A stretch of DNA of 9,812 nucleotides from Chloroflexia bacterium (GCA_025924435.1 JAICIL010000160.1:1-9812), one strand, 5' to 3'. Positions 1 through 6,052 are shown, counted from the stretch's first letter. The notes: generated by a model from the letters alone, not told the origin. Numbers and translations: made by a program.

Positions 1-2
1 CC

Positions 3-770
3 GCCGGCATCGAATTGCTGCATATCGCCAGCCTCATCCACGACGACACCGTGGACAAAGCCCTCTTCCGACGTGGCGCGGCGACGCTCAACTCCGTCCT
101 GCCGACGACGATCGTCGTGCTCCTCGGGGATTTCCTCTTCGCGCAGTCCGCCGTGCTCGTCTCGCACTCGAACAACCTGCGCGCGATGACGCTCTTCGCC
201 GAGACATTGGGCGACATCTGCAACGGCGAACTGGACGAGATTTTCCAGACCCGCCAGTGGGACCAGACGCGCCAGCAATACGACCGTCGCATCCACGGCA
301 AGACGGCCGCCCTCTTCGCGACCGCCGCCGAGTTCGGCGGCATCCTCTCCGACGCGCCCGCCGACGCGGTGGAGGCGCTCCGCGCCTACGGGACGCAGAT
401 CGGCATGGGTTTCCAGATCGTGGACGACGTCCTCGATCTGCGCGAGGCGTCGGAGGACATCGGCAAGCCCGCCGGTTCCGACCTGCGGCAGGGGACGTTG
501 ACCCTGCCGATGATGCTCTACATCGAGCGGTATGCCGACGCGGACGATCGCGCGCTGATCCGCAAGGTCGTCCTCGGCACCAAGACCGACGACACCGTCA
601 TTGACGCGCTCGTCGGCCGGGTGCGCACCTCCGGCGCGCTCGACGCCGCGATCGGCGAGGCGCAAACCGCCGTGGAGCGCGCGAAACGGCATCTCGAATC
701 GCTCCCCACCGGCGACGCGCGCGACTATCTCGTCGCAATGGCGGATTTCGTCACGGCGCGGAAATCGTAA
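3..770 (+). CDS. Polyprenyl diphosphate synthase, 3' part (5' end outside window)
   Basis: Trans-type prenyltransferase that extends an allylic diphosphate with isopentenyl diphosphate, supplying a quinone side chain or carotenoid precursor. The frame is open to the left edge (A-G-I-E-L-L-H-I-A-S), so the TTG at 15 is internal; roughly 60-75 N-terminal residues are missing compared with a usual length of about 320. Both aspartate-rich motifs that bind Mg-diphosphate are present: DDTVD at 42-56, followed by the expected FRRG, and DDVLD at 423-437. Other family signatures are GDFLFAQS, the KTAALF helix and GKPAGSDLRQGTLTLP. The gene ends in TAA at 768-770 and a palindromic repeat starts at the next base. 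It converges on the nucleoside hydrolase gene. Chain length cannot be read from this fragment because the residues before the first DDxxD are mostly cut off; a menaquinone-type long-chain product is a guess. Confidence 0.93.
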   Translation, partial: AGIELLHIASLIHDDTVDKALFRRGAATLNSVLPTTIVVLLGDFLFAQSAVLVSHSNNLRAMTLFAETLGDICNGELDEIFQTRQWDQTRQQYDRRIHGKTAALFATAAEFGGILSDAPADAVEALRAYGTQIGMGFQIVDDVLDLREASEDIGKPAGSDLRQGTLTLPMMLYIERYADADDRALIRKVVLGTKTDDTVIDALVGRVRTSGALDAAIGEAQTAVERAKRHLESLPTGDARDYLVAMADFVTARKS

Positions 771-902
771 GAACCTCTCCCCCGGCCCCTCCCCTCAAAG
801 GGAGGGATTGACTCATCCCAATGCCGTGCCCGATTGCTCAACATCCCGATCTTCAAGAGGCTCACTCCCCCTTCCCGTGCCGGGAAGGGGGTCGGGGGGT
901 TA
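771..902 (-). repeat. Palindromic intergenic repeat, copy 1 (about 132 bp)
   Basis: This element fills the gap between two converging genes. It begins at the base after the synthase TAA and its right end includes the hydrolase stop codon at 900-902. The ends are inverted C-rich/G-rich arms: 771-792 against 880-902. The right arm contains a perfect 11-bp hairpin with a 3-nt loop (867-877 with 881-891). The left arm has a matching but imperfect hairpin around CCCCTcaaAGGG. Read on the minus strand, arms and core align with the repeat at 3841-3975; both cores share GGGCACGGCA and are about the same length. It could act as a bidirectional terminator, although no T-tract follows. Confidence 0.75.
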
Positions 903-1832
903 GGTCGTCGGCAGCCCCAATGTCCCGGTGAAGAACGCCCCGAAACGCTCGGTATCAACCGTCTTCGCCACCTTCGTCGCGAAGCCGCCCTCGCGGCCCG
1001 GCCGCTGGATGATCGTCTGCCCGAAGGTGTAAGCGCCGCCGGTTTCGATCAGCACGGCCTCTTCCGGCGCGTCAACGAGCGTCGGGTCCGCCGCGACGGC
1101 GACGGCGAGCGGGTCGTGCAACTGGAAGACCGGGCGATTGAAGGTGAGGAACATCTGCGCGCCCGCCTTGCGGACGATCTGGGCATTCGGCGCGGTCGCG
1201 CCCTCCAGCGCGTCCCACTGCGCGCGGGCAAAGACCGCCTTCGTCGTCACATCCAGCCCGACCCACGTCGCGTCGAAGCCCGCCGCGAGCACCTGCGCGG
1301 CGGCCATCGGGTCCGCGAAAATGTTGAATTCCGCCGTCGCCGTCGTGTTTCCCGGCATCCGGAACGCGCCGCCCATGATGACGAGGCGCTTGACGAGGCG
1401 CGGCAACGCCGGCTCCAGCGCGACCGCGACGGCGAGATTCGTCAGCGGCCCGACGAAGATGAAGGTCAGTTCGCCGGGCGACCGCCGCGCCGCGTCAATG
1501 AGAAACTGCGGCGCGCTTAATGCCTCGACACCCCGCGACGATTCCGGGAGATCCGCGCCGCCCAACCCGTCCGCCCCGTGGATGTGCGCCGCATTGTGCA
1601 ACGGGCGATCCATCGGGCGGCTCATCCCGCGATAGACGGGGATATGGGTCGCGCCGATGAAATCGAGCACCCGCAGCGTGTTGCGCGTCGTGTGCTCCAG
1701 TTCGACATTCCCGGCGACCGTCGTCACCGCGACGAGATCAATCGTCGGCGCGGAGACCGCGAGGGCAAGCGCCATCGCATCGTCCACGCCCGTATCCACA
1801 TCCAAAATCGCCCGAATCATCTCCAATACCAT
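900..1832 (-). CDS. Nucleoside hydrolase (IU-NH family)
   Basis: Ca-dependent N-ribohydrolase family that splits nucleosides into base and ribose for salvage. The 310-residue protein has the normal family length. The N-terminal calcium and ribose site is DVDTGVDDA at residues 11-19; the usual motif is DxDPGxDD, so T replaces P here. Also visible are AGN at 41-43, the internal EFNIFADP block at 168-175, and HD at 239-240 in the C-terminal FQLHDPLA segment, matching the catalytic His-Asp region of the family. I chose the ATG at 1832 because GGGGAGGG lies just upstream; a TTG at 1847 would add five residues across that ribosome binding site, and an ATG at 1820 is also possible. It lies 141 nt downstream of the ThDP enzyme on the same strand, separated by a long hairpin repeat, so co-transcription is plausible. 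Base specificity cannot be told. Confidence 0.93.
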   Translation of the reverse strand: MVLEMIRAILDVDTGVDDAMALALAVSAPTIDLVAVTTVAGNVELEHTTRNTLRVLDFIGATHIPVYRGMSRPMDRPLHNAAHIHGADGLGGADLPESSRGVEALSAPQFLIDAARRSPGELTFIFVGPLTNLAVAVALEPALPRLVKRLVIMGGAFRMPGNTTATAEFNIFADPMAAAQVLAAGFDATWVGLDVTTKAVFARAQWDALEGATAPNAQIVRKAGAQMFLTFNRPVFQLHDPLAVAVAADPTLVDAPEEAVLIETGGAYTFGQTIIQRPGREGGFATKVAKTVDTERFGAFFTGTLGLPTT

Positions 1833-1861
1833 GCCTTCCCTCCCCAAATCGAAATCGAATG

Positions 1862-1964
1862 AACCGCAGAGACGCAGAGGACGCAGAGAGAGGAGGAGAA
1901 CGAAACATGAAATTCCTTTTCTCTTCTCTGTTTTTTTCTCTGCGTCCTCTGCGTCTCTGCGGTT
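1862..1964. repeat. Long hairpin repeat with perfect 28-bp arms
   Basis: Two perfect 28-bp inverted arms, 1862-1889 and 1937-1964, surround a 47-nt loop. Each arm is built from GCAGAG/GCAGAGGAC-type units (ACCGCAGAGACGCAGAGG at the outer end). The loop is purine-rich on one side and pyrimidine-rich on the other, so an imperfect stem could continue inward, for example AGAGGAGGAGAA against TTCTCTTCTCT. It sits between the ThDP enzyme stop and the hydrolase start and is much less GC-rich than its neighbours. Similar CGCAGAGG palindromes are, to my recollection, scattered in many environmental bacterial genomes. On the minus strand no T-run follows the distal arm, so it is not a standard intrinsic terminator. 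Confidence 0.85.
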
Positions 1965-1973
1965 GAAATGCGC

Positions 1974-3704
1974 CTAATCGTCGCCAGAAGTGCGCGTTGC
2001 GACGGCCGCTTCCCAGGCGGCGACGGGGGGCGTTTCCTCCATCGGCGGCGCGGTCAGGACATCGAGGAAGTACGGGCCGCCGTCCGCGAATGCGGCCTGA
2101 ATCGCGCGTTCGAGGTCGGCGGGGTCGGCGACGCGCGCGCTTGTGAAACCGAAGGCGCGGGCAATCGCGCAATAATCCGTCTCGGTCGAGAAATCCACGG
2201 AGTAGTAGCGGCGGTCGTGGTAGAGGTGCTGCAACTCCTTGATCCACCCGAAGGAGCCGTTGTTGCAGAGGATGACGACGACCGGCGCGCCGATCCGGCT
2301 GATCGTCTCCAGATCGCCGCAGGACATGCCGAACGAACCGTCGCCCATCATCGCCACGACGCGCTGGCCGGGCCGCGCCGCCATCGCCGCGCCGACCACG
2401 CCCCCGATCGCGTAGCCGAGGCCGCCGTGTGCGCGGGGGATCGCGAAGCCCCGCCCCGCGACGCGCGCCGGGAACTGCGCCGCGAGATACGGCGTCGGCG
2501 TGCCGGGGTCCGCGACGATCAGCGGGTCGTCCGGCAGGGCGTCGCGCAGATGGCGGATCAACCGCGCCGGGTGGATCGGCTGCGTATCGCGCAGACCGTC
2601 CGCGCGCACGCCCTCCCACCACGCGGCGGCTTCCCGCGCGAGTGCGGCGATGCGCGGCGCATTGCGCTCGCTCACCTCGGAGGGTGAGGAAATCGCGGCG
2701 AGGAGGTCATCGAGCGCGAGCCGCGCGTCCCCGACGAGCGGCACCGCCGCGTGGTAATTGTTGCCGACTTCCCACGGCTCCACGTCGAGGTGGATCACCG
2801 CCGGGCCGCCGCGCTCCGGCCTGGCGGGCAGGCTCCAGTTGAGCGTCGTCACGCTGTCCGTGCGCGTGCCGATGAAGAAGACGAGGTCGGCATCCATCAG
2901 AGCGCGCTGCGTGTATGGGCGGCCGCCGTTGCCGCCGACGACGCCGAGACTGACCCGGCTCGTCTCCGCGATGCTCCCCTTGCCGTTGATGCTCGTCGCG
3001 ACGGGGATGTTGAGCGTCTCCGCGAACCGCGTCAGCGCTTCCCACGCGCGGGAGGCATGGATACCTCCACCGGCGACGATCATTGGCCGTGCCGCCCCCT
3101 CGATCAGCCGCGCGGCACGCTCGATGGCGGCGGGGTCGGGCCGGACGGGCGCGGCGGGCGTGCTGCCCCAGAGCGGGTCGGTGTGCGTCGAGGCGTCGCC
3201 GATCTCGCCCGCCAGCACATCAGCAGGCAGGGAGAGGTGCGTCGCGCCGGGCCGTCCGCTCGTCGCGAGGCGGAGGGCGCGGCGCAGCGCGTCCGGCAGC
3301 CCCTCGCTCGTCTTGATCTTCGTCGTCCACTTCGTGACGGCGGTGAAGAGCGTCACCTGATCGAGTTCGGTCAGGACGCCGCGCCCTTCCTCCGACACCG
3401 GCGTGTCCGTCGTCAGGCAGAGCAGCGGCACCGCCGAGCCGTGCGCCTCCGCGACGCCCGGCACGATGTACGTCGCCCCGCCGCCCGACGGCCCCTCGGT
3501 GACGCCGATCCGGTTCGTGAAGCGCGCGTAGGCGTCCGCCGCGAACGAGGCGGAGCGCTCGTCGCGGAACATCACATGCCGAATTTCACCGCGCCGGTGA
3601 TAGAGCGCGTCGTAGAGCGTCATGCTCGTGTCGCCCGGCAGGCCGAAAACATGCGTCACACCGGTCTCAATCAGCATCTGCACCAGCGCTTCCGATGCGT
3701 TCAT
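1974..3704 (-). CDS. Thiamine diphosphate-dependent enzyme, acetolactate synthase-like
   Basis: The 576-residue protein has the three-domain architecture of the acetolactate synthase/benzoylformate decarboxylase superfamily. The N-terminal PYR domain (about 1-165) carries the catalytic glutamate E49 in RDERSASFAADAYAR. A central domain (about 185-340) follows. The C-terminal PP domain has the ThDP-Mg motif from GDGSFG (454-459) to CNNGSFG (480-486). The motif around the catalytic glutamate is D-E-R rather than the H-E-Q of authentic acetolactate synthases, the loop at 71-78 is GPSGGGAT rather than the usual SGPGATN form, and no regulatory subunit gene is adjacent. The substrate is therefore open: a decarboxylase, carboligase or acyltransferase activity is equally possible. 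The ATG at 3704 has GGGAG six bases upstream, and a candidate extended -10 lies about 38 nt further up. Likely first gene of a unit with the nucleoside hydrolase. Confidence 0.9.
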   Translation of the reverse strand: MNASEALVQMLIETGVTHVFGLPGDTSMTLYDALYHRRGEIRHVMFRDERSASFAADAYARFTNRIGVTEGPSGGGATYIVPGVAEAHGSAVPLLCLTTDTPVSEEGRGVLTELDQVTLFTAVTKWTTKIKTSEGLPDALRRALRLATSGRPGATHLSLPADVLAGEIGDASTHTDPLWGSTPAAPVRPDPAAIERAARLIEGAARPMIVAGGGIHASRAWEALTRFAETLNIPVATSINGKGSIAETSRVSLGVVGGNGGRPYTQRALMDADLVFFIGTRTDSVTTLNWSLPARPERGGPAVIHLDVEPWEVGNNYHAAVPLVGDARLALDDLLAAISSPSEVSERNAPRIAALAREAAAWWEGVRADGLRDTQPIHPARLIRHLRDALPDDPLIVADPGTPTPYLAAQFPARVAGRGFAIPRAHGGLGYAIGGVVGAAMAARPGQRVVAMMGDGSFGMSCGDLETISRIGAPVVVILCNNGSFGWIKELQHLYHDRRYYSVDFSTETDYCAIARAFGFTSARVADPADLERAIQAAFADGGPYFLDVLTAPPMEETPPVAAWEAAVATRTSGDD

Positions 3705-3741
3705 CCCTCACTCCCTTCGCGGTCGCGTCATCAACCGGCGC

Positions 3742-3750
3742 ATTCTAGCA
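3742..3750 (-). promoter_or_regulatory. Candidate extended -10 promoter of the ThDP enzyme gene
   Basis: On the minus strand the sequence reads TGCTAGAAT, a TGn extended -10 with a 5/6 match to TATAAT. A start about 7 nt downstream would give a leader of about 30 nt before the ATG at 3704. No convincing -35 is seen; the position is occupied by the heptamer repeats at 3759-3793. Confidence 0.5.
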
Positions 3751-3758
3751 CGGGGGAA

Positions 3759-3793
3759 GTTCGGAGTTCGGGGTTCGATGTTCGAGGAGCGAG
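3759..3793. repeat. Heptamer tandem repeat (GTTCGNN)
   Basis: Four head-to-tail 7-bp units, GTTCGGA, GTTCGGG, GTTCGAT and GTTCGAG, run from 3759 to 3786, followed by a degenerate fifth unit GAGCGAG. On the minus strand they read NNCGAAC and lie just upstream of the candidate -10 of the ThDP enzyme gene. They may be a neutral short tandem repeat, or direct-repeat binding sites for a regulator. Confidence 0.75.
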
Positions 3794-3814
3794 AGTCCCT
3801 TTGCTCCGAGCATC

Positions 3815-3996
3815 CAGGACATTTCATTCGAGAAACCGGTGAATCCTACCCCCCTGCCCCTTCCCTCCGAGGGAAGGGGGAGCGGGCCTCCGAAAGGTCG
3901 GGGCGTGTGGGATAGGGCACGGCACCGCGGAGCGTCACCCCTTCCCTCGGAGGAAGGGGCAGGGGGTGAGGATTCCCCGAAAAAGAATATGTCCTG
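3815..3996. other. Possible miniature insertion enclosing repeat copy 2
   Basis: Perfect 8-bp inverted ends, CAGGACAT at 3815-3822 and ATGTCCTG at 3989-3996, enclose the palindromic repeat. The ten bases next to each end, TCCGAGCATC (3805-3814) and TCCGAACCTC (3997-4006), are direct repeats matching at 8 of 10 positions, as a decayed target duplication would. No transposase is encoded. Alternatively this is an outward extension of the repeat's own arms with chance flanks. Confidence 0.35.
3841..3975 (+). repeat. Palindromic intergenic repeat, copy 2 (about 135 bp)
   Basis: Inverted arms of 38-39 bp, 3841-3879 and 3938-3975, match except for two substitutions and one indel. Each arm carries its own small hairpin: CCCCTTCCCT/AGGGAAGGGG with a 3-nt loop in the left arm (3857-3866 with 3870-3879), and CCCCTTCC/GGAAGGGG in the right arm. 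The core of about 58 bp includes GGGCACGGCA, shared with copy 1 in opposite orientation. It lies in the divergent region between the ThDP enzyme and the exported propeller protein. No open frame inside it looks coding. Confidence 0.85.
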
Positions 3997-4022
3997 TCCG
4001 AACCTCCCCCGTGTGATATACT
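3994..4022 (+). promoter_or_regulatory. Candidate promoter of the exported propeller gene
   Basis: The extended -10 TGATATACT (TG at 4014-4015, TATACT at 4017-4022) matches TATAAT at 5 of 6 positions. At a 17-bp spacing the -35 region reads CTGTCC, a weak match. A start near 4029 gives a leader of about 58 nt before the GTG at 4087. Confidence 0.5.
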
Positions 4023-4040
4023 GCCGCGCACGGGGTGCGT

Positions 4041-4050
4041 TGTACGTACA
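4041..4050. promoter_or_regulatory. 10-bp perfect palindrome in the propeller gene leader
   Basis: TGTACGTACA is a perfect palindrome about 12 nt after the predicted transcription start and 37 nt before the GTG. Its core GTACGTAC recurs at 5958-5965 in the leader of the next plus-strand gene. It could be an operator; it could also be chance. Confidence 0.3.
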
Positions 4051-4086
4051 GTTTGCATAATGTATGGGGGCGTTCGAGGGTACATT

Positions 4087-5757
4087 GTGAAGCACTATCC
4101 GCCAATCCGACGGCTGCGGCGTCTTTCCGCCGCGTTGCTCCTTCTCGCGTTGCTGACCGGCGTCGTCCCGGCACCGGTGCATGCGGCGACGAGCGATCCC
4201 TTCAACATCAAACCCGTGATGACCGCCGCCCCGACCGCCGACCAGACGGACCCGGTGATGGCGGGCACGGTGATCTCCTGGGCGGATCGCCGGACGGGCA
4301 TTTTCGATGTCGTCACGTACGACACGGACGAGGGGCAGGAGCAGCGCCTCGCCCTCGCGGTGCCACTGCCCGCGCCCGGCACGGAACGCAGCCAGCCCGC
4401 GCTGGATGGCCAGACGCTCGTCTGGGTGAACACGCCGCCGCCGGATGCGACGCAAGGCGGCGCATCCACACCCACCACCCCCGCGACGCAGACGCAGACA
4501 ATCGGCGCGTACGATCTCGCGCGGCACAAGGTGCTGCCGCTGCCGAATATCGGCGCGGGGCGCAAGCGCCGCCCGTCGGTCAGCGGTTCGACGATCGTGT
4601 ACGGCGACAAGCGCGGCGGCGACTGGGACATCTACGGCTACGACATGGCGACGAGCGCCGAGTTTCCCATCGCGGTCGGCGGCGGGTCGCACGGCTATGC
4701 GTCGGTCAGCGGCGGCACCGTCGTCTACGAGGTGTACCGCGACGGTTCCTGGGACATCATGGGCTATACGCTGGCGGACAAGAAGACCTTCCCGATCGCC
4801 GCCGGCCCCGGCGATCAGAATTACCCGCAACTCTCCGGCAACCTGATCGTGTACATGGATCAGGGGATGGCGGGCGGCAACCCGGCGCTGAAGCTCTACG
4901 ACAATGAGACGAAGCAGACGAAAACGCTCGCGAAAGACCACCTCGTCGCGCGCCCGGCGATCGGCGGCGATTATGTCGTCTGGGAAGATTGGCGCAATGG
5001 CGCGCCGAATATCTTCGCGTACGACACGAAGAAGGGCGCCGAGTACACGCTCACCCGCAGCGGCGATGCGCGCGTGCCCTTCGTGTCGGGGAAATTCATC
5101 GGCTGGCTGAAGAGCGACGCCTTCAGCGCGCGCGTCACCGCCGTGCAACTCGTCCCGAAACTCCCCTCGGATCGCCTCGAACCGCCGACCGCGCCGGAAC
5201 CGGACGTCACCTTTTTCCCGCAAACGGGGCATTACCTCAAGTACGGGTTCAAGGAGTTCTGGCAATCGCACGGCGACCTCGCCTACTTCGGCTACCCGAT
5301 CACCGAGGAGTTCGCGGACGTCGCGCCGGACGGTCAGCAGGTGACGGTGCAGTATTTCGAGCGGTCCAAACTGGAGTACGTGAAGGCGACCGGCACGACG
5401 CGCATCGGGCTGGTCGGCACGGAACTGACGCGGGATCGCAAATTCGATCCCATCCAACCATTCCCCGATTCGCCGGACCGCCGGTACTTCAAGGAGACCG
5501 GGCACTCGCTGTCGTCCGGCTTCAAGAAATATTGGGACGACAACAACGGCCTGAACACCTTCGGCTTCCCGATCTCCGAGGAATTGACCGAGAGCGGGCT
5601 GGATGTCCAGTACTTCGAGCGGGGGCGGCTGGAATACCACCCCGAACTCCCCGAAGGCAAGCGAATCACCCTCGGCCGCCTCGGCGAAGAATTGCTCGAA
5701 GCGCGCGGCTGGATCAAGCCGCCACCGGCGGATACGACCCAGTTCCCCGAACGCTAG
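4087..5757 (+). CDS. Exported beta-propeller protein with two C-terminal FGYP-type repeats
   Basis: The 556-residue predicted protein has a classic signal peptide: basic start MKHYPPIRRLRRL, a leucine/alanine core at 13-27 and a VHA-AT cleavage site after residue 33. Residues about 53-345 hold six or seven units of about 40 residues with the pattern P.vSG..vVY.D.R.G.wDIy.YD, as at 163-186, 205-227 and 290-313. This looks like a TolB/PD40-type beta-propeller. Two homologous repeats follow at about 374-445 and 467-540, each with TGH, a GF..(F/Y)W segment, FGYPI.EE or FGFPISEE, VQYFER and a terminal LG..GEEL-like element; they resemble LGFP-type cell-wall repeats. I prefer GTG 4087 because GAGGG lies six bases upstream and the signal peptide starts there; ATG 4060 is in frame but lacks a good ribosome binding site. 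Probably secreted or cell-surface. The ligand is unknown. Confidence 0.9.
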   Translation: MKHYPPIRRLRRLSAALLLLALLTGVVPAPVHAATSDPFNIKPVMTAAPTADQTDPVMAGTVISWADRRTGIFDVVTYDTDEGQEQRLALAVPLPAPGTERSQPALDGQTLVWVNTPPPDATQGGASTPTTPATQTQTIGAYDLARHKVLPLPNIGAGRKRRPSVSGSTIVYGDKRGGDWDIYGYDMATSAEFPIAVGGGSHGYASVSGGTVVYEVYRDGSWDIMGYTLADKKTFPIAAGPGDQNYPQLSGNLIVYMDQGMAGGNPALKLYDNETKQTKTLAKDHLVARPAIGGDYVVWEDWRNGAPNIFAYDTKKGAEYTLTRSGDARVPFVSGKFIGWLKSDAFSARVTAVQLVPKLPSDRLEPPTAPEPDVTFFPQTGHYLKYGFKEFWQSHGDLAYFGYPITEEFADVAPDGQQVTVQYFERSKLEYVKATGTTRIGLVGTELTRDRKFDPIQPFPDSPDRRYFKETGHSLSSGFKKYWDDNNGLNTFGFPISEELTESGLDVQYFERGRLEYHPELPEGKRITLGRLGEELLEARGWIKPPPADTTQFPER

Positions 5758-5785
5758 CCCGTTCCACGCGCCCACGATGCCGCCG

Positions 5786-5822
5786 CGAACCCGCATTCCA
5801 CCGCCGATGGAGTGCGGGTTCG
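5786..5822. terminator. Strong hairpin after the propeller gene
   Basis: Fifteen-base arms (5786-5800 and 5808-5822) pair at all but one position, and that one is a G-T pair; the loop is 7 nt. It begins 29 nt after the stop codon at 5755-5757. No T-run follows, so it would be a T-poor terminator or an mRNA 3'-end stabiliser. Confidence 0.55.
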
Positions 5823-5857
5823 TGCGTTCCGATGCGGAAAATACGGCCGTTGCCCTA

Positions 5858-5887
5858 TTGCAATCCGCAAGGGTTATCTGGTATATT
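5858..5887 (+). promoter_or_regulatory. Candidate promoter of the zinc-ribbon gene
   Basis: TTGCAA at 5858-5863 (4/6 match to a -35), an 18-bp spacer, then TGGTATATT with TATATT at 5882-5887 (5/6) and a TGn extension. The predicted start near 5894 lies directly before the first base pair of the folded leader described next. This is the best-formed promoter in the window. Confidence 0.6.
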
Positions 5888-5895
5888 CGGTGCCA

Positions 5896-6052
5896 GCAAC
5901 GTGATTGGATGAGCGGAGAGAGCGATGCACCCGGGGAGCGGTGCATGCCGCCGAACCGTACGTACGAGGCCGGTCATCGTTGTGTAAAAACAGGCGGGGG
6001 GGCGCCTGCGCTATCGGGGTTCGGGATTTGGGGAAGCAGGAGGGTTTCTGCC
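5896..6052 (+). promoter_or_regulatory. Long structured-looking 5' leader of the zinc-ribbon gene
   Basis: A leader of about 160 nt lies between the predicted start and the GTG. A closing stem joins 5896-5908 to 5970-5983: 13 pairs including three G-U, with one bulged base at 5977. Inside it, ATGCACC (5925-5931) pairs with GGTGCAT (5940-5946) over an 8-nt loop, and the palindrome CGTACGTACG lies at 5957-5966. After the stem comes TGTAAAAA, then CAGGCG/CGCCTG (5991-5996 with 6003-6008), then a G-rich tract reaching the ribosome binding site AGGAGGG. I could not match it to a riboswitch class. It may be a cis-regulatory RNA; covariation has not been tested. Confidence 0.45.

Noticed and set aside
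1833..1847. TTG start for the nucleoside hydrolase
   Set aside because: It would place the ribosome binding site GGGGAGGG inside the coding region, and the added residues lie outside the conserved fold.
2751..3842. A 363-codon open frame on the plus strand
   Set aside because: It is antisense to the ThDP enzyme and continues into the heptamer repeat, with no domain signal.
771..4006. CRISPR array or autonomous insertion sequence formed by the repeats
   Set aside because: The repeats are inverted, not regularly spaced direct repeats with unique spacers, and no transposase or Cas gene is present.
3745..5946. A 733-codon open frame on the minus strand
   Set aside because: It is antisense to the propeller gene and runs through the palindromic repeat and both promoters. 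The plus-strand protein has a signal peptide and clear repeats, while the minus frame is arginine-rich with no recognisable domain.
5909..5983. Glycine riboswitch or other known riboswitch in the zinc-ribbon leader
   Set aside because: CGGAGAGAG and GCCGCCGAA recall glycine riboswitch segments, but the conserved CTCTCAGG-type strand and the rest of the core are absent, and the downstream gene does not fit.
5603..6052. Upstream extension of the zinc-ribbon protein to 258 residues
   Set aside because: The extension crosses the end of the propeller gene, a hairpin and a promoter, and the GTG at 6053 has an excellent ribosome binding site.
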